Part shown: positions 1 through 13,629 of the stretch, in pieces | Numbering within the stretch: position 1 is the first letter of the stretch | Layout: each line of letters opens with the position of its first letter | Assembly (NCBI RefSeq): GCF_015999465.1 | Contig: NZ_CP065534.1 | Location: forward strand, 1-64,000 | Reading direction: 5' to 3' | Length of the DNA stretch: 64,000 nt | DNA from: Lonsdalea populi | Lineage (GTDB): Bacteria; Pseudomonadota; Gammaproteobacteria; Enterobacterales; Enterobacteriaceae | Position numbers and translations under genes: made by a program | Notes under the pieces: generated by a model | What the model was told of the DNA's origin: nothing | What the model saw: only the letters and a program-made list of their open reading frames with translations | The model's database searches: none

Positions 1-12
1 GTGGAGTCCGCC

Positions 13-1413
13 GTGTCACTTTCGCTTTGGCAGCAGTGTCTTGCCCGTTTGCAGGATGAATTACCTGCCACAGAATTCAGTATGTGGATACGCCCATTGC
101 AGGCGGAACTGAGTGACAACACTCTGGCGCTTTACGCCCCTAATCGCTTTGTGCTGGATTGGGTTCGTGACAAATACCTCAATAATATCAATGGACTGCT
201 AAATGATTTCTGCGGTCTGGATGCTCCGCTGCTACGTTTTGAAGTGGGCAGCAAACCGGCGATGGCAACGGTCGCCCCGGCGGGCAACGCTGCCATCACC
301 GTGATCCCTGCGGCTGCGCCGCAGGCTCGTCCGGTGTCTTCTCCGGTTCGTCCGAGCTGGGATGCGCCGTCTCTGCATGCCGAGCACACCTATCGCTCTA
401 ACGTAAATCCAAAACATACCTTCGATAATTTCGTCGAAGGTAAATCCAACCAGCTGGCGCGCGCCGCTGCGCGGCAGGTGGCGGATAATCCGGGCGGCGC
501 CTATAACCCGCTGTTTCTGTATGGCGGCACCGGTCTGGGTAAAACACACTTATTACATGCGGTAGGCAACGGCATCATGGCCCGCAAGGCCAACGCCAAA
601 GTGGTGTACATGCACTCAGAGCGTTTTGTGCAGGATATGGTGAAAGCCCTGCAGAACAATGCAATCGAAGAGTTCAAACGGTACTACCGCTCCGTCGATG
701 CGTTGCTGATCGATGATATTCAGTTTTTTGCCAACAAAGAGCGTTCTCAGGAAGAGTTTTTCCACACGTTCAATGCGTTGCTGGAAGGCAATCAGCAGAT
801 TATTTTGACCTCTGACCGCTATCCGAAAGAGATCAACGGCGTGGAAGATCGCCTGAAGTCCCGCTTTGGCTGGGGGCTGACGGTCGCGATCGAACCGCCT
901 GAGCTGGAAACCCGCGTGGCGATTCTGATGAAAAAAGCGGACGAGAACGATATCCGTCTGCCCGGCGAAGTCGCCTTTTTTATTGCCAAGCGCCTGCGTT
1001 CCAACGTGCGTGAGCTGGAAGGGGCGTTGAACCGCGTCATTGCCAATGCCAACTTCACCGGACGCTCCATCACGATTGATTTTGTACGTGAAGCGCTGCG
1101 CGACCTGCTGGCGTTGCAGGAAAAACTGGTCACCATCGACAACATTCAGAAGACCGTAGCGGAATATTATAAAATCAAAGTCGCCGATCTGTTGTCCAAA
1201 CGTCGTTCGCGCTCGGTGGCTCGCCCACGTCAGATGGCGATGGCGTTGGCGAAAGAATTGACGAATCACAGCCTGCCGGAAATCGGTGATGCTTTTGGCG
1301 GTCGAGACCACACCACCGTGCTGCATGCCTGTCGAAAGATTGAGCAGCTGCGCGAGGAAAGTCACGACATTAAAGAAGATTTTTCCAATTTAATCAGAAC
1401 ATTATCTTCCTAA
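13..1413 (+). CDS. dnaA: Chromosomal replication initiator DnaA
   Basis: DnaA binds DnaA boxes at oriC, melts the origin and loads DnaB. The protein has the N-terminal helicase-contact domain starting [16 protein letters not shown], a variable Ala/Pro-rich linker, an AAA+ core with Walker [10 protein letters not shown] near residue 171 and Walker B DDIQFF, and the C-terminal DnaA-box helix [18 protein letters not shown] place the start at the GTG at 13, which gives 466 aa (E. coli 467) and leaves GGAG at 3-6 as the ribosome-binding site. The in-frame GTG at base 1 would add four residues and may be the annotated start if the sequence was rotated to it. It heads the dnaA-dnaN-recF-gyrB block. 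Confidence 0.97.
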   Translation: MSLSLWQQCLARLQDELPATEFSMWIRPLQAELSDNTLALYAPNRFVLDWVRDKYLNNINGLLNDFCGLDAPLLRFEVGSKPAMATVAPAGNAAITVIPAAAPQARPVSSPVRPSWDAPSLHAEHTYRSNVNPKHTFDNFVEGKSNQLARAAARQVADNPGGAYNPLFLYGGTGLGKTHLLHAVGNGIMARKANAKVVYMHSERFVQDMVKALQNNAIEEFKRYYRSVDALLIDDIQFFANKERSQEEFFHTFNALLEGNQQIILTSDRYPKEINGVEDRLKSRFGWGLTVAIEPPELETRVAILMKKADENDIRLPGEVAFFIAKRLRSNVRELEGALNRVIANANFTGRSITIDFVREALRDLLALQEKLVTIDNIQKTVAEYYKIKVADLLSKRRSRSVARPRQMAMALAKELTNHSLPEIGDAFGGRDHTTVLHACRKIEQLREESHDIKEDFSNLIRTLSS

Positions 1414-1417
1414 TATC

Positions 1418-2518
1418 ATGAAATTTATTATTGAACGCGAGCATCTGTTAAAACCCCTACAGCAGGTTAGCAGTCCTCTGGGGGGCCGGCCGACGTTGCC
1501 GATCCTGGGCAATTTGTTATTGCAGGTGAGTGAAGGTCGGCTGTCGCTGACCGGCACCGATCTGGAAATGGAAATGGTGGCGCACGTGGCGCTGATCCAG
1601 CCCCACGAAGCGGGCGCCACCACGGTGCCAGCGCGCAAGCTGTTCGACATCTGTCGCGGTTTGCCGGACGGCGCGGAAATCACCATCATGCTGGACGGCG
1701 ATCGCATGCTGGTGCGCTCCGGGCGCAGCCGCTTTTCACTGTCCACGCTGCCGGCGGAAGACTTCCCCAATCTGGATGACTGGCAGAGCGAGGTGGAGTT
1801 TTCTCTGCCGCAGGCCACATTAAAGCGCCTGATCGAAGCGACCCAGTTCTCTATGGCGCATCAGGATGTACGTTATTACCTCAACGGCATGCTGTTCGAG
1901 ACCGAAGGGGAAGAGCTGCGCACCGTGTCGACCGACGGTCACCGTCTGGCGGTCTGCTCAATGCCGGTTGGTCAGGAACTGCCGTCCCATTCGGTGATCG
2001 TCCCGCGTAAAGGCGTGATGGAGCTGGTGCGTTTGCTGGACGGCGGCGATACGCCGCTGCAACTGCAGATCGGCAGTAACAATATTCGTGCGCACGTCGG
2101 CGATTTTATCTTCACGTCTAAGCTGGTCGATGGCCGATTCCCGGATTATCGTCGCGTATTGCCGAAAAATCCTGACAAAACGCTAGAGGCCAGCTGCGAC
2201 CTGCTCAAGCAGGCGTTCTCCCGCGCGGCGATTCTCTCCAACGAGAAGTTTCGCGGCGTTCGGCTGTATCTGAACAAAGATCAACTGAAAATCACCGCGA
2301 ATAACCCGGAGCAGGAAGAGGCCGAGGAAATTCTGGATGTCGAGTACGGCGGCACGGAAATGGAGATTGGCTTCAACGTCAGCTACGTTCTGGATGTGCT
2401 GAATGCGCTGAAGTGCGAAGATGTCCGCATGCTGCTGATCGACTCCGTTTCCAGCGTGCAGATCGAAGATAGCGCCAGCCCGGCCGCAGCGTATGTCGTC
2501 ATGCCGATGCGTTTGTAG
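1418..2518 (+). CDS. dnaN: DNA polymerase III beta sliding clamp DnaN
   Basis: This is the ring-shaped processivity clamp that tethers polymerase III and other replication and repair proteins to DNA. The 366-residue protein matches the enterobacterial clamp length exactly. It begins [18 protein letters not shown] and ends with the conserved YVVMPMRL tail, part of the hydrophobic cleft that binds clamp-interacting peptides. It begins only 4 nt after the dnaA stop, so it is probably co-transcribed and translationally coupled with dnaA. Confidence 0.98.
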   Translation: MKFIIEREHLLKPLQQVSSPLGGRPTLPILGNLLLQVSEGRLSLTGTDLEMEMVAHVALIQPHEAGATTVPARKLFDICRGLPDGAEITIMLDGDRMLVRSGRSRFSLSTLPAEDFPNLDDWQSEVEFSLPQATLKRLIEATQFSMAHQDVRYYLNGMLFETEGEELRTVSTDGHRLAVCSMPVGQELPSHSVIVPRKGVMELVRLLDGGDTPLQLQIGSNNIRAHVGDFIFTSKLVDGRFPDYRRVLPKNPDKTLEASCDLLKQAFSRAAILSNEKFRGVRLYLNKDQLKITANNPEQEEAEEILDVEYGGTEMEIGFNVSYVLDVLNALKCEDVRMLLIDSVSSVQIEDSASPAAAYVVMPMRL

Positions 2519-2652
2519 TTGCGCGACAGGTTAGAAAACGGTCTGGTGCCGTTTTTAGATATGCCAGCATGTCGGGCGTCATACGGTTTGCGAAACGCAA
2601 ACGTAGCGGGCCGACATCCGGCTCAAAGGCAGCGACGCTGAATGGTTGTAAA

Positions 2653-3738
2653 ATGGCACTGACCCGTCTTCTCATCCGCAATTTTCGCAATATCGAATCT
2701 GCCGATCTGGCGTTGATCCCCGGTTTCAATTTTCTGGTCGGCGCCAACGGCAGCGGCAAAACCAGCGTGCTTGAAGCCATTTATACGCTGGGTCACGGCC
2801 GCGCGTTCCGCAGTATTCAGGCGGGGCGGGTGATTCGTCACGAACAGCCTGAATTCGTGCTGCACGGCAGAATTGATGGCCGTGAGCGGGAACGTTCCGT
2901 CGGACTGAGCAAGAACCGTCAGGGAGATAGCAAGGTTCGTATCGATGGCAGCGATGGTCATCGAGTCGCTGAACTGGCGCAGCTGTTGCCCATTCAGCTG
3001 ATTACCCCGGAAGGATTTACCCTTCTTAACGGCGGCCCGAAGTTTCGCCGGGCCTTTCTGGACTGGGGCTGCTTTCATCACGAGCCTGGTTTTTTCCACG
3101 CCTGGAACAATCTGAAACGTCTGTTGCGTCAGCGCAATGCAGCGCTGCGCCAAACCCGTCACTATGGGCAGATGCGGGCGTGGGATCAGGAATTGGTACC
3201 GCTGGCGGAGCAGATAAGCCAATGGCGAGCGGCCTATAGCGCCGCCATTGTGGACGATATCGGAGCCACCTGCAGCCAGTTTTTACCGGAGTTTTCCCTG
3301 AGCTTTTCCTTCCAGCGCGGCTGGGATCGGGAGAGCGATTACGCAGAGCTGCTGGAGCGCCATTTCGAGCGTGACCGAATGCTGGGCTATACCGCCTTCG
3401 GCCCGCACAAGGCGGACTTCCGCATTCGTGCCGGCGGCGTCGCGGTAGAGGATATGTTGTCGCGCGGTCAGTTGAAGTTGTTGATGTGCGCCTTACGATT
3501 GGCGCAGGGGGAGTTTCTCACCCGCAACAGCGGACTCAAGTGCGTCTACCTCATCGACGACTTCGCCTCGGAGCTGGACAGCGCCCGACGACGCCTGTTG
3601 GCGGAACGGCTGAAAGCCACGCAGGCGCAGGTCTTCGTCAGCGCGATCAGCGCTGAACAGATAGGCGATATGGTCGGCGAAAATGGCAAGATGTTCAGCG
3701 TAGAACAGGGTAAAATAACCGTTCAATCACAGGACTAA
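2653..3738 (+). CDS. recF: DNA replication and repair ATPase RecF
   Basis: RecF works with RecO and RecR to load RecA at single-strand gaps. It is an SMC-like ABC ATPase: Walker [10 protein letters not shown] near residues 30-38, signature [10 protein letters not shown] and Walker [14 protein letters not shown] near the C terminus are all visible. I use the ATG at 2653, giving [15 protein letters not shown] (361 aa, E. coli 357). An upstream in-frame ATG at 2569 would add 28 basic residues absent from the family. It lies between dnaN and gyrB in the usual order. Confidence 0.96.
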   Translation: MALTRLLIRNFRNIESADLALIPGFNFLVGANGSGKTSVLEAIYTLGHGRAFRSIQAGRVIRHEQPEFVLHGRIDGRERERSVGLSKNRQGDSKVRIDGSDGHRVAELAQLLPIQLITPEGFTLLNGGPKFRRAFLDWGCFHHEPGFFHAWNNLKRLLRQRNAALRQTRHYGQMRAWDQELVPLAEQISQWRAAYSAAIVDDIGATCSQFLPEFSLSFSFQRGWDRESDYAELLERHFERDRMLGYTAFGPHKADFRIRAGGVAVEDMLSRGQLKLLMCALRLAQGEFLTRNSGLKCVYLIDDFASELDSARRRLLAERLKATQAQVFVSAISAEQIGDMVGENGKMFSVEQGKITVQSQD

Positions 3739-6171
<2,433 letters not shown>

Positions 6172-6201
6172 TAGCGCTCAGACGCGATTACTCTGTACAC
6201 G

Positions 6202-6232
6202 AAAAAAGCTTCGCCCTGTGCGAAGCTTTTTT
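6202..6232 (+). terminator. Rho-independent terminator after gyrB
   Basis: A perfect 13-bp stem (arms 6202-6214 and 6220-6232, loop CCTGT) carries A-runs and T-runs on its flanks, so it could act on both strands. It sits 30 nt past the gyrB stop and closes the replication operon. Confidence 0.92.
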
Positions 6233-6481
6233 GTTGTCAGCCTGAACCCCCCTCCACCGTGGCACTTTCAAATTCTCTTTTTTGGGAAGATGAACGATTA
6301 GCCTGACAATACAATGGTCCATAACGCTTCCACGCCAGATCATTACACCTCCGGCGGCACACACCGCCCGCCAGAAGAAGACCAACCCAACCCAAGCCTA
6401 GCCCTTGCCAAGTAGGCGTTGCTGCGAGGGTTTTCCCCCGGCGGTGAAAGGGAATATTAGGAAACCAATGGGAACCCGCGC
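6233..6481. other. Gene-free stretch after gyrB
   Basis: About 250 bases between the gyrB terminator and the recognisable part of the alginate-lyase-like pseudogene. I see no intact gene, tRNA or repeat. Any promoter and N-terminal part of the pseudogene once lying here is no longer recognisable. Confidence 0.4.
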
Positions 6482-7320
6482 GCAGCGCCAGGGATCGCCG
6501 AGGCGTTGTCGGATCCGAAAGATCGCCGTTTAAGGCGGACTAAAGGCAAAGATGCCGCGCTCGCGGCGGGAATTTATGGATACGAACTGGCGAATACCGC
6601 AGAAATAATGCGGGACTATCCGGGATGGAGCGCGAGTGATTTCGACACCTTCAAAAAGATGATGGAAACGGTCTTTCTTCCTATTAATTTGGATTTTATC
6701 GCGCGTCATAATAATACGAAAATCGATCGCTATTGGGCCAACTGAGATTTAGCGCAGTTAAGTTCCATTATGGCCTCGGTATTCTCTTGGACAGGAAAGA
6801 TCTTTACGACAGCGCCGTCGACTATTACAAAAACGGCGAGGGAAATGGCGATATTAGGAAACTTAATTGGAAACTGTATCCCGAACAGGGAATGGGACAA
6901 ATACAGGTAAGCGGCAGTGATCAGGCCCACTTATAACTAGATAGCGCGCTGGCGGGCGTCATCTGCCAGATGGCCTGGAATCAGGGCGAAGATTTATTCA
7001 GTTATGACGATAACCGACTGATGAAAGGGGCGGAATACGCGGCGGCCTATAACCTCGGCAAAGAAGTACCCTATACCACGTATACGAACAGAGACGTGAC
7101 CCAAACGTAAATCTCTGCCAGCGCAAGGGGCGAGATCAGAGCGATTTAGGCACTGATCTATAACCACTACATCATGCTGAAAGGCCTTAACAGCCCTAAT
7201 ATTACCGAGATGGCGTCCAAGATTCGGCCTGAAGGCAGTCCCTGGTCCTATGGCGCGTCGTCGGGAAGTGTTGACCAGTTGGGCTACGGCACGCTTCTGT
7301 TTTCTCTGGGAGAAGAGTAA
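6482..7320 (+). pseudogene. Decayed alginate-lyase-like polysaccharide lyase
   Basis: Translated pieces resemble the alginate lyase / PL5-like family, which cleaves uronate polymers. Frame 2 (about 6482-6745) gives RRLRRTKGKDAALAAGIYGY and ELANTAEIMRDYPGW, then hits a stop. Frame 1 (about 6733 on) gives ILLDRKDLYDSAVDYYKNG, MAWNQGEDLFSYDDNR, NLGKEVPYTTYTN and DQLGYGTLLFSLGEE, the expected family order. A frameshift lies near 6735-6760. In-frame stops follow at 6934, at about 7108 and at about 7147. The signal peptide and N-terminal third are missing. Family membership is from recalled sequence features; the inactivating lesions are directly visible. Confidence 0.75.
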
Positions 7321-7426
7321 CGGCTTTCCCGCTACGCTCGCCGGAGCGCGGTTGCCGCGTCCCGACGACGATAGATTCAAGATGGCCCGCTGTGTTTCCC
7401 TATTTTTGGAAACAAAATGGAAACTA

Positions 7427-8176
7427 TCAGGTTAGCGGTAGATAGAAGTCGAAGCGGTGGCTCTTTGTTTCCAGCATGGACTGGGCGGGAACGCCCGCGA
7501 GCGGCGGCGCGTAGTCCGGGCGTTTGACCACCACGCGCTTTTTCGCCAGTGAGCGTGCCGGGGCCAGCAACGCGTCGGCATCGTCGTCGGCGCCGACCAG
7601 CGTCTGGAATACCCGCATCTCCTTTTTTACCAGCGCGCTTTTCTGCCGGTGAGGAAACATCGGATCGAGATAGACAACGTCGGGCGGCGGCTCGATGTCT
7701 TTCAGCCTCTCGACGCTGGAAGCATGCAGCAGCGTCAGACGCGCCCGCAACCAGCCGCCGATCTCTGCATCCTGATAACCGCGCTGAAGGCCGTCGTCCA
7801 GCAGCGCCGCAACCACCGGATGACGCTCTACCATACGGACCCGACAGCCGAGCGACGCCAGCACGAACGCGTCGCGCCCCAGTCCTGCGGTAGCGTCCAC
7901 CACGTCGGGCAGATAGCCCTTCTTGATGCCGACCGCCCGGGCGACCGCTTCGCCGCGTCCGCCGCCGAAACGGCGCCGGTGCGCCAGCGCGCCGCCGACG
8001 AAATCCACGCAGACGGCGCCCAGCTTCGGCTCGTCCCGCTTGCGCAGTTCCAGCCGCTCGGGCGTCAGCACCAGCGCGAGAGACTGGCCGTCGTCCGCCG
8101 TCAGCCCCCAGCGCGCGGCCAGAGCGTCGAGGGCGCCTTTATCGGCGCCCTCTTCGGTCATCAGGCCGATCTTCAT
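7427..8176 (-). CDS. rsmJ: 16S rRNA (guanine-1516-N2)-methyltransferase RsmJ
   Basis: RsmJ (formerly YhiQ) methylates G1516 of 16S rRNA using S-adenosylmethionine. The 249-residue protein closely follows the E. coli 250-aa enzyme: [12 protein letters not shown], the glycine-rich [13 protein letters not shown]-site [17 protein letters not shown] near residue 95, and the catalytic-region [14 protein letters not shown]. Its ATG overlaps the prlC stop by 4 nt, so it is the second gene of a prlC-rsmJ operon, as in E. coli. Confidence 0.96.
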   Translation of the reverse strand: MKIGLMTEEGADKGALDALAARWGLTADDGQSLALVLTPERLELRKRDEPKLGAVCVDFVGGALAHRRRFGGGRGEAVARAVGIKKGYLPDVVDATAGLGRDAFVLASLGCRVRMVERHPVVAALLDDGLQRGYQDAEIGGWLRARLTLLHASSVERLKDIEPPPDVVYLDPMFPHRQKSALVKKEMRVFQTLVGADDDADALLAPARSLAKKRVVVKRPDYAPPLAGVPAQSMLETKSHRFDFYLPLT

Positions 8177-10215
8177 CCCTTGATGCCGTAGTGTTTCAGC
8201 ATGGCGTCCAGCTTCGGCTCACGGCCGCGGAAGCGTTTGAACAGCTCCATCGGCTCTTCGGAACCCCCGCGAGACAGGATGTTGTCGAGGAACGACTGGC
8301 CGGTGGTGCGGTTGAAAATACCTTCCTCTTCAAAGCGAGAGAAGGCGTCGGCCGCCAGCACGTCCGCCCACAGGTAGCTGTAATAGCCTGCCGCATAGCC
8401 GCCGGCGAAGACGTGGCTGAAGGCGTGCGGGAAACGGTTCCAGCTCGGGCTTTGCATAACGGCGACTTGAGCCTTGACGTCGGCCAGCGTCGGCAGGATC
8501 TGCGCGCCCTTCGCCGGGTCAAATTCGGTATGCAGGCGGAAGTCGAACAGGCCGAACTCCAGCTGACGCAGGATGAACAGCGCCGCCTGATAGTTCTTGG
8601 CCGCCAGCATTTTATCCAGCATTTCCTTCGGCAGCGGTTCGCCGGTTTCGTAGTGACCGGAGATAAACGCCAGCGCGTCCGGCTCCCAGCACCAGTTTTC
8701 CATAAACTGGCTCGGCAGCTCGACGGCATCCCACGGCACCCCGCTGATGCCGGAAACGCCGGCGGCGTCGACCAGCGTCAGCATGTGGTGCAGGCCGTGG
8801 CCGAATTCGTGGAACAGCGTTGTCACTTCATCATGCGTGAACAGCGCAGGTTTGCCGTTGACCGGGCGGTTGAAGTTACAGGTCAGGTAGGCGACCGGCT
8901 TCTGCAGCTCGCCGTTGGCGAGGCGCATACGGCCGACGCAGTCGTTCATCCAGGCGCCGCCGCGTTTGTTTTCGCGCGCGTACAGATCGAGGTAGAAGCT
9001 GCCGCGCGGCTCGCCGCTCTCATCGAACAGGTCGAAGAAACGGACTTCAGGGTGCCAGACATCGACGTCTTTGCGCTCTTTCGCCGTGATGCCGTAGATC
9101 CGGTTGACGACTTCGAACAGACCGTTCAGCACACGCTCTTCTGGGAAATACGGGCGCAACTGCTCGTCGCTGATGGAAAACAGGTGTTGTTTCTGCAGCT
9201 CGCTGTAGTAGCTGACGTCCCACGGGTTCAGCTCATCCACGCCATAGTGCTGCTTGGCGAAGGCGCGCAGTTCGGCCAGTTCCTGCTCGGCCTGCGGACG
9301 TGCGCGTTTAGCCAGATCGGTCAGGAATGCCAGCACCTGCTGCGGATTTTCCGCCATTTTGGTGACCAGCGATTTGTCCGCATAGCTGGGGTAGCCGAGC
9401 AACTGCGCCTGTTCGTGACGGAGCGCTATTTTCTCGGCCATTACCTCGGTATTGTCCCACTTACCGGCGTTCGGCCCCTGATCGGAGGCGCGGGTGGCAT
9501 AGGCGCGGTACATCTCTTCGCGCAGCGCCGCGTTCGAGCAGTAGGTCATAACCGGCAGGTAGCTCGGCATGTCGAGCGTCAGCAGCCAGCCCTCTTGCTC
9601 TTTGGCTTCGGCCTGCGCTTTGGCGGCCGCCAGCGCGCTTTCCGGCAGACCGGACAGCGCATTGATGTCTGTTATCAGCTTGGTCCACCCCATCGTGGCG
9701 TCCAGCACGTTGTTGCTGTAGATCGAACTCAATTCCGAGAGCCGCGCGGAGATCTCGCCGTAGCGTTTCTGCTGCTCAGCGGGCAGCGCGATCCCCGACA
9801 GTTCGAAGCCGATCAGCGAATTTTCCACGGCTTTTTGCTGCGCCGTGTCCAGGGAGGTGAAATGTTCGCCGTCGCGCAGGTTGCGATAGGCGCGATACAG
9901 GCCGGGGTGCTGCCCTACCCAGGTGCCGTACTCGGACAGCAGCGGCAGGCACTGCTCGTAGGCGGCGCGAAGCTCAGGGCTATTTAGTACCGCGTTCAGA
10001 TGGCCGATAGGGGAGAAGATGCGCTCCAGCCGATCGTCGCTTTCCGCCAGCGGCTGACAAAGATTTTCCCAGGTGAACGGACCTGGCTGCGCCACAACGT
10101 GCTCCACCGTTTTGCGACAGTCGTCCAGCGCGCTCTGAATGGCGGGAACGATGTCGTCGGTTTTGATTTGGGAAAACGGGGGCAGGGTGAAAGGGGTAAG
10201 TAATGGATTTGTCAT
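8173..10215 (-). CDS. prlC: Oligopeptidase A (M3 metallopeptidase) PrlC
   Basis: This cytoplasmic zinc endopeptidase degrades short peptides, including cleaved signal peptides and proteolysis fragments. The 680 residues match the E. coli enzyme length. The M3 zinc motif is clear in [14 protein letters not shown] near residue 468, with the downstream glutamate ligand region following. The start at 10215 gives [18 protein letters not shown], the family N terminus. A sigma-32-type promoter lies about 85 nt upstream, which agrees with heat-shock control of prlC in E. coli. It is translationally coupled to rsmJ. Confidence 0.97.
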   Translation of the reverse strand: MTNPLLTPFTLPPFSQIKTDDIVPAIQSALDDCRKTVEHVVAQPGPFTWENLCQPLAESDDRLERIFSPIGHLNAVLNSPELRAAYEQCLPLLSEYGTWVGQHPGLYRAYRNLRDGEHFTSLDTAQQKAVENSLIGFELSGIALPAEQQKRYGEISARLSELSSIYSNNVLDATMGWTKLITDINALSGLPESALAAAKAQAEAKEQEGWLLTLDMPSYLPVMTYCSNAALREEMYRAYATRASDQGPNAGKWDNTEVMAEKIALRHEQAQLLGYPSYADKSLVTKMAENPQQVLAFLTDLAKRARPQAEQELAELRAFAKQHYGVDELNPWDVSYYSELQKQHLFSISDEQLRPYFPEERVLNGLFEVVNRIYGITAKERKDVDVWHPEVRFFDLFDESGEPRGSFYLDLYARENKRGGAWMNDCVGRMRLANGELQKPVAYLTCNFNRPVNGKPALFTHDEVTTLFHEFGHGLHHMLTLVDAAGVSGISGVPWDAVELPSQFMENWCWEPDALAFISGHYETGEPLPKEMLDKMLAAKNYQAALFILRQLEFGLFDFRLHTEFDPAKGAQILPTLADVKAQVAVMQSPSWNRFPHAFSHVFAGGYAAGYYSYLWADVLAADAFSRFEEEGIFNRTTGQSFLDNILSRGGSEEPMELFKRFRGREPKLDAMLKHYGIKG

Positions 10216-10297
10216 GGCACGGTCCTGAATAGTGGTGATGATCGGTTCCTTGTCCCGGAGGCCGACAAGGCTGACATAACTTGCGGATTACTTTCTA

Positions 10298-10326
10298 AGA
10301 TGGGGTCTCAGGCTATGAAAATCAAT
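10298..10326 (-). promoter_or_regulatory. Sigma-32-type heat-shock promoter of prlC-rsmJ
   Basis: Read on the minus strand, ATTGATT (10326-10320) is followed after 14 nt by CCCCATCT (10305-10298). The second block matches the sigma-32 -10 consensus CCCCATNT fully, and the first resembles the -35 CTTGAAA. Its position about 85 nt before the prlC start and the known heat-shock control of this gene support the call. Confidence 0.68.
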
Positions 10327-10780
10327 GTTCGGGCAAGAATGGCGTAGTAACCGCACCCGGCGTAGGGAAACAGTGAAGAAGATTCGTGCCGAAGGGTTAA
10401 AGGTCGGGCGGCGGCATCTCAAACTGTCAGGGGCGCATAAAACAGGATCTCGGCCAGTCCGCTGAATATCGTGGTTTTTACCTGACGATAAAACGAAATG
10501 AGGTGGAGATGTAGCGCCAAGCCCTGCCCTTGATGCTCCGAGTATTCCTTTTTAACGATTTGATTTTCCTGTCTAATTTTATTTCTTCCTATTGAAAGTC
10601 GGGTTTGTCTGCCACGCTTAATGACCAGCGCTGCCCATTTTCCACCGGTTCCGCGTCCGCAGGGGACGCTGCCGATATCGGCCTGACGACGGGAGCGGGA
10701 CGCGATAATTCAGGTCTGCCGGGATATCGTGTTAAGCACGATTTCGCCGCCCTCACAGGCCGTCATGCACGTCAGACAGA
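10327..10780. other. Gene-free stretch between prlC and the GH32 remnant
   Basis: About 450 bases with no open frame I recognise. The right half directly precedes the broken fructosidase gene and may hold debris of a lost sugar-uptake gene or its promoter, but no protein similarity can be read. Confidence 0.35.
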
Positions 10781-10789
10781 GTGACAACA

Positions 10790-11551
10790 ATGATGAATAA
10801 TCCAGTCGAGCACGCCAGCGAGGCGCAGCCGGAATACGCGAACGTCAATTACACCTTCTATCCGACATTCCATCTGGCCCCGCCGGCGGGATGGATGAAC
10901 GATCCCAACGGGTTTATCTACCATCGGGGCGCTACCACGCGTTCTATCAGCATTATCCCTATGAGCCGAAATGGGGACCGATGCACTGGGGACACGCCAC
11001 CAGCGAGGACATGATTCGCTGGGAGCACCAACCCATCGCGCTGTTTCCCGGCGGTGGGAACGAGCCGGACCGGGACGGCTGCTTTTCCGGCTGCGCGGTG
11101 GATGATGACGGCGTACCGAGCCTGATTTATACCGGCCATGTCGTCCTTCCTCTCCGGAGGAGGAGGAGAAATTACGGCAGGTGCAGTGCCTCGCCATCAG
11201 CCACGATGGCCTGCATTTCGAAAAACAGGGCGCTATCCTCCTGCCGCCTCCCGGCATCATGCACTTTCGCGATCCCAAGGTCTGGCGCGAAGACGGCGTC
11301 TGGTGCTGGAGCGCAATTACCCTGAATATGGCCTGAGCGGCTATCGCAGCGCGCCGTTGCCGGCGCAATCGGTGTTATCGCTGCGCATATTTATTGACCG
11401 CTCCTCGATTGAAGTGTTTGTCGGAGAGGGCGAATGTTGCCTGAGTTCGCGCATTTATCCGCAGCCAGATGGGCGGGCGCTGAGACTGTTCGCCGATCAT
11501 GGTCGTGCGCATCTCGCGGGGGGAGACAGCTGGTCTCTGCTGAGGGCGTAA
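10790..11551 (+). pseudogene. GH32 sucrose/fructan hydrolase remnant
   Basis: Pieces in three frames match a ScrB/SacA-type beta-fructofuranosidase, which splits sucrose (6-phosphate) into hexoses. Frame 2 gives the N terminus with the nucleophile motif [18 protein letters not shown]. Frame 1 gives [20 protein letters not shown] through SLIYTGHV. A third segment gives [19 protein letters not shown] and [12 protein letters not shown]. The text then jumps at about 11303-11310 to the C-terminal sandwich domain ([30 protein letters not shown]). Two frameshifts (near 10925 and 11150) and an internal loss of roughly 700 bp remove the acid/base half of the active site, so the gene is dead. No scr-type porin, PTS or regulator lies beside it. 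Confidence 0.88.
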
Positions 11552-11608
11552 CGGCCTGAGGGGCGCCGGGCATGTGGCTCGCGCTGCGGCTCTTTCAGCT
11601 TCGGGAAA

Positions 11609-11630
11609 GGGAACCTGTTTTCAGGTTCCC
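11609..11630 (+). terminator. Hairpin after the GH32 remnant
   Basis: A 9-bp stem GGGAACCTG / CAGGTTCCC with a TTTT loop, followed after a few bases by GGGTTTTC. It is probably the old terminator of the fructosidase gene; the T-run is weak. Confidence 0.5.
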
Positions 11631-11807
11631 GGCGGGTTTTCTGTGCCGGTAAATGCGTTAAGATCTCAACCAATGACCAGAACAGGGCCAATCTGTTTTA
11701 TACTCCCCCGCTGCACCCCGATGTTTTTGCCGCCCTGCGGCGAGGGTGGGGGGAAAAGACGGCGCGTCGGCCCCACTCACGACTTAATCACTGGATAATC
11801 ATTACCC

Positions 11808-12650
11808 ATGCTCAGCTACCGCCACAGTTTTCACGCCGGCAACCACGCCGACGTGCTCAAGCATACCGTTCAAAGCCTGATCCTCAGCGCTCTGGCGGAG
11901 AAAGACAAACCCTTCCTGTACCTCGATACGCACGCCGGGGCGGGTCGTTACAAGCTGCAAAGCGAACACGCCGAGCGCACTGCCGAATATCAGGCGGGGA
12001 TTGCCCGCATCTGGCAGCGGGACGACGTCCCTGCCGAGCTGGATGCCTACATGCAGGTGGTGCGTAACTACAACCCGCAGGGACAGCTGCGCTACTACCC
12101 GGGTTCTCCGCTGATCGCCCGCCATCTGATGCGCGATCACGACCGGCTGAACCTGAGCGAACTGCATCCGAGCGACTATCCGCTGCTGCGTCAGGAGTTC
12201 CAGCGTGATAATCGCGCCCGCGTGGTGCGTGAAGACGGCTATCAGCAGTTGAAAGCCCAGCTGCCGCCGCCGTCCCGCCGCGGACTGGTGCTGATCGACC
12301 CGCCTTATGAGTTAAAAAGCGATTATCAGGCGGTGGTGAAGGGAATTCACGAAGGTTACCGCCGCTTCGCGACCGGCGTATATGCGCTGTGGTATCCGGT
12401 CGTGTTGCGTCAGCAGATTAAACGGCTGCTGAAAGATCTGGAAGCGACCGGCATCCGCCGGATCCTGCAAATTGAGCTGGCCGTGTTGCCGGACAGCGAT
12501 CGCCACGGTATGACCGCCTCGGGCATGATCGTCATTAACCCGCCGTGGAAGCTGGAAGCGCAGATGAAAAGCGTGCTGCCGTGGCTGCATCAGGTGCTGG
12601 TGCCGGAAGGCACCGGGCATACGCGCGTGGAATGGGTCGTGCCGGAGTAA
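11808..12650 (+). CDS. rlmJ: 23S rRNA (adenine-2030-N6)-methyltransferase RlmJ
   Basis: RlmJ (YhiR) methylates A2030 of 23S rRNA. The 280-aa product shows the family start MLSYRHSFHAGNHADVLKH, the SAM-site region YLDTHAGAGRY near residue 40 and the N6-adenine methyltransferase catalytic motif LIDPPYELKSDY near residue 164. It is a single-gene unit converging on rbn, with a 12-bp hairpin between them. Confidence 0.96.
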   Translation: MLSYRHSFHAGNHADVLKHTVQSLILSALAEKDKPFLYLDTHAGAGRYKLQSEHAERTAEYQAGIARIWQRDDVPAELDAYMQVVRNYNPQGQLRYYPGSPLIARHLMRDHDRLNLSELHPSDYPLLRQEFQRDNRARVVREDGYQQLKAQLPPPSRRGLVLIDPPYELKSDYQAVVKGIHEGYRRFATGVYALWYPVVLRQQIKRLLKDLEATGIRRILQIELAVLPDSDRHGMTASGMIVINPPWKLEAQMKSVLPWLHQVLVPEGTGHTRVEWVVPE

Positions 12651-12661
12651 ACTCGGCACAG

Positions 12662-12688
12662 CCAATGCCCTGCACCGCAGGGCATTGG
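12662..12688. terminator. Hairpin between rlmJ and rbn
   Basis: A perfect 12-bp stem (CCAATGCCCTGC / GCAGGGCATTGG) with an ACC loop sits between two convergent genes. It has no clear T-run, so it may serve as a bidirectional or 3'-end-protecting hairpin. Confidence 0.55.
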
Positions 12689-12695
12689 GAGCACG

Positions 12696-13610
12696 CTACA
12701 CCTGAAACGTCGCCAGATCGGTAGCCATGTCCGTGGCCGGGAAAATCGTCCGGCACTCCGCCAGCAGCCGTTCACTGTCTTCCTGACCGTATCGCGCGCT
12801 GATATGGGTGATAATCAAACGCCCCGCCCCGGCTTCCCGCGCCAACGTCGCCGCCTGTTCCGTCGTGGAATGACCGCGCTCGCTGGCGCGATCGGCCATA
12901 GTAGCCTCTACCGTCGCTTCGTGCACCATCACATCCACCCCGGCGGCCAGCAAGCGCCCGGCTTCCGAAGGGCGGGTATCGCCGAATATCGCGAGCGTTC
13001 GGCCCGGCGTGGACGGACCGAGGTAATCGGCGCCGTTTAAGGTCCGTCCATCCTCCAGCGTGACGGACTCGCCGCGCTTCAACGACTGAAACCACGGCCC
13101 GGGGCGAATGCCCTCTTTCGTCAGTTGCGCCACGTCCAGCGCGCCGGGTTTAGGCCGCTCTTCAATGCGATACCCGACGCAGGTCAACGTGTGCGACATC
13201 GGGTAGGCCGTCACTACGCGGTGTTCGTCTTCGCAAACCGGTCCGGAGGCGACCTCGACGACCTCCATCGGATAAGTGAGGTAAGAGCCGCTCAGGCTCA
13301 GCGCATTGTCGATGAACGTTTTCAGTCCGGCGGGGCCGTAGAGCGTCAGCGGCGCCTGACAACCAGCCATGGCGCGGGAACACAGCAGGCCGGGCAGACC
13401 AAACAGATGGTCGCCATGAAGATGCGTGATGAAAATTTTCTCGATCTTGCTGGCGCTTAAACACGTATGCAGTATCTGATGCTGCGTGCCCTCACCGCAG
13501 TCGAACAGCCAGAAGGCAGGGCGCGGACCTTGCAGATCCAGCGCCAGGCTGGCCACATTGCGCGCTTTGGTCGGGATGCCCGCGCTGGTGCCTAAAAATA
13601 TCAGTTCCAT
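12696..13610 (-). CDS. rbn: Ribonuclease BN / RNase Z
   Basis: This metallo-beta-lactamase-fold RNase (ElaC) trims tRNA 3' ends. It has 304 aa (E. coli 305), starting [18 protein letters not shown]. The zinc motif THLHGDH spans residues 62-68, and later metal-binding residues lie in AIFGDTR and the [11 protein letters not shown] region. It converges on rlmJ and looks monocistronic. Confidence 0.95.
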   Translation of the reverse strand: MELIFLGTSAGIPTKARNVASLALDLQGPRPAFWLFDCGEGTQHQILHTCLSASKIEKIFITHLHGDHLFGLPGLLCSRAMAGCQAPLTLYGPAGLKTFIDNALSLSGSYLTYPMEVVEVASGPVCEDEHRVVTAYPMSHTLTCVGYRIEERPKPGALDVAQLTKEGIRPGPWFQSLKRGESVTLEDGRTLNGADYLGPSTPGRTLAIFGDTRPSEAGRLLAAGVDVMVHEATVEATMADRASERGHSTTEQAATLAREAGAGRLIITHISARYGQEDSERLLAECRTIFPATDMATDLATFQV

Positions 13611-13629
13611 GGTGAAATTCTCCGATCAA

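Noticed and set aside
8191..9987. A 598-codon open frame on the plus strand
   Set aside because: It is the antisense shadow of prlC, whose motifs and length are unmistakable; the frame has no family features.
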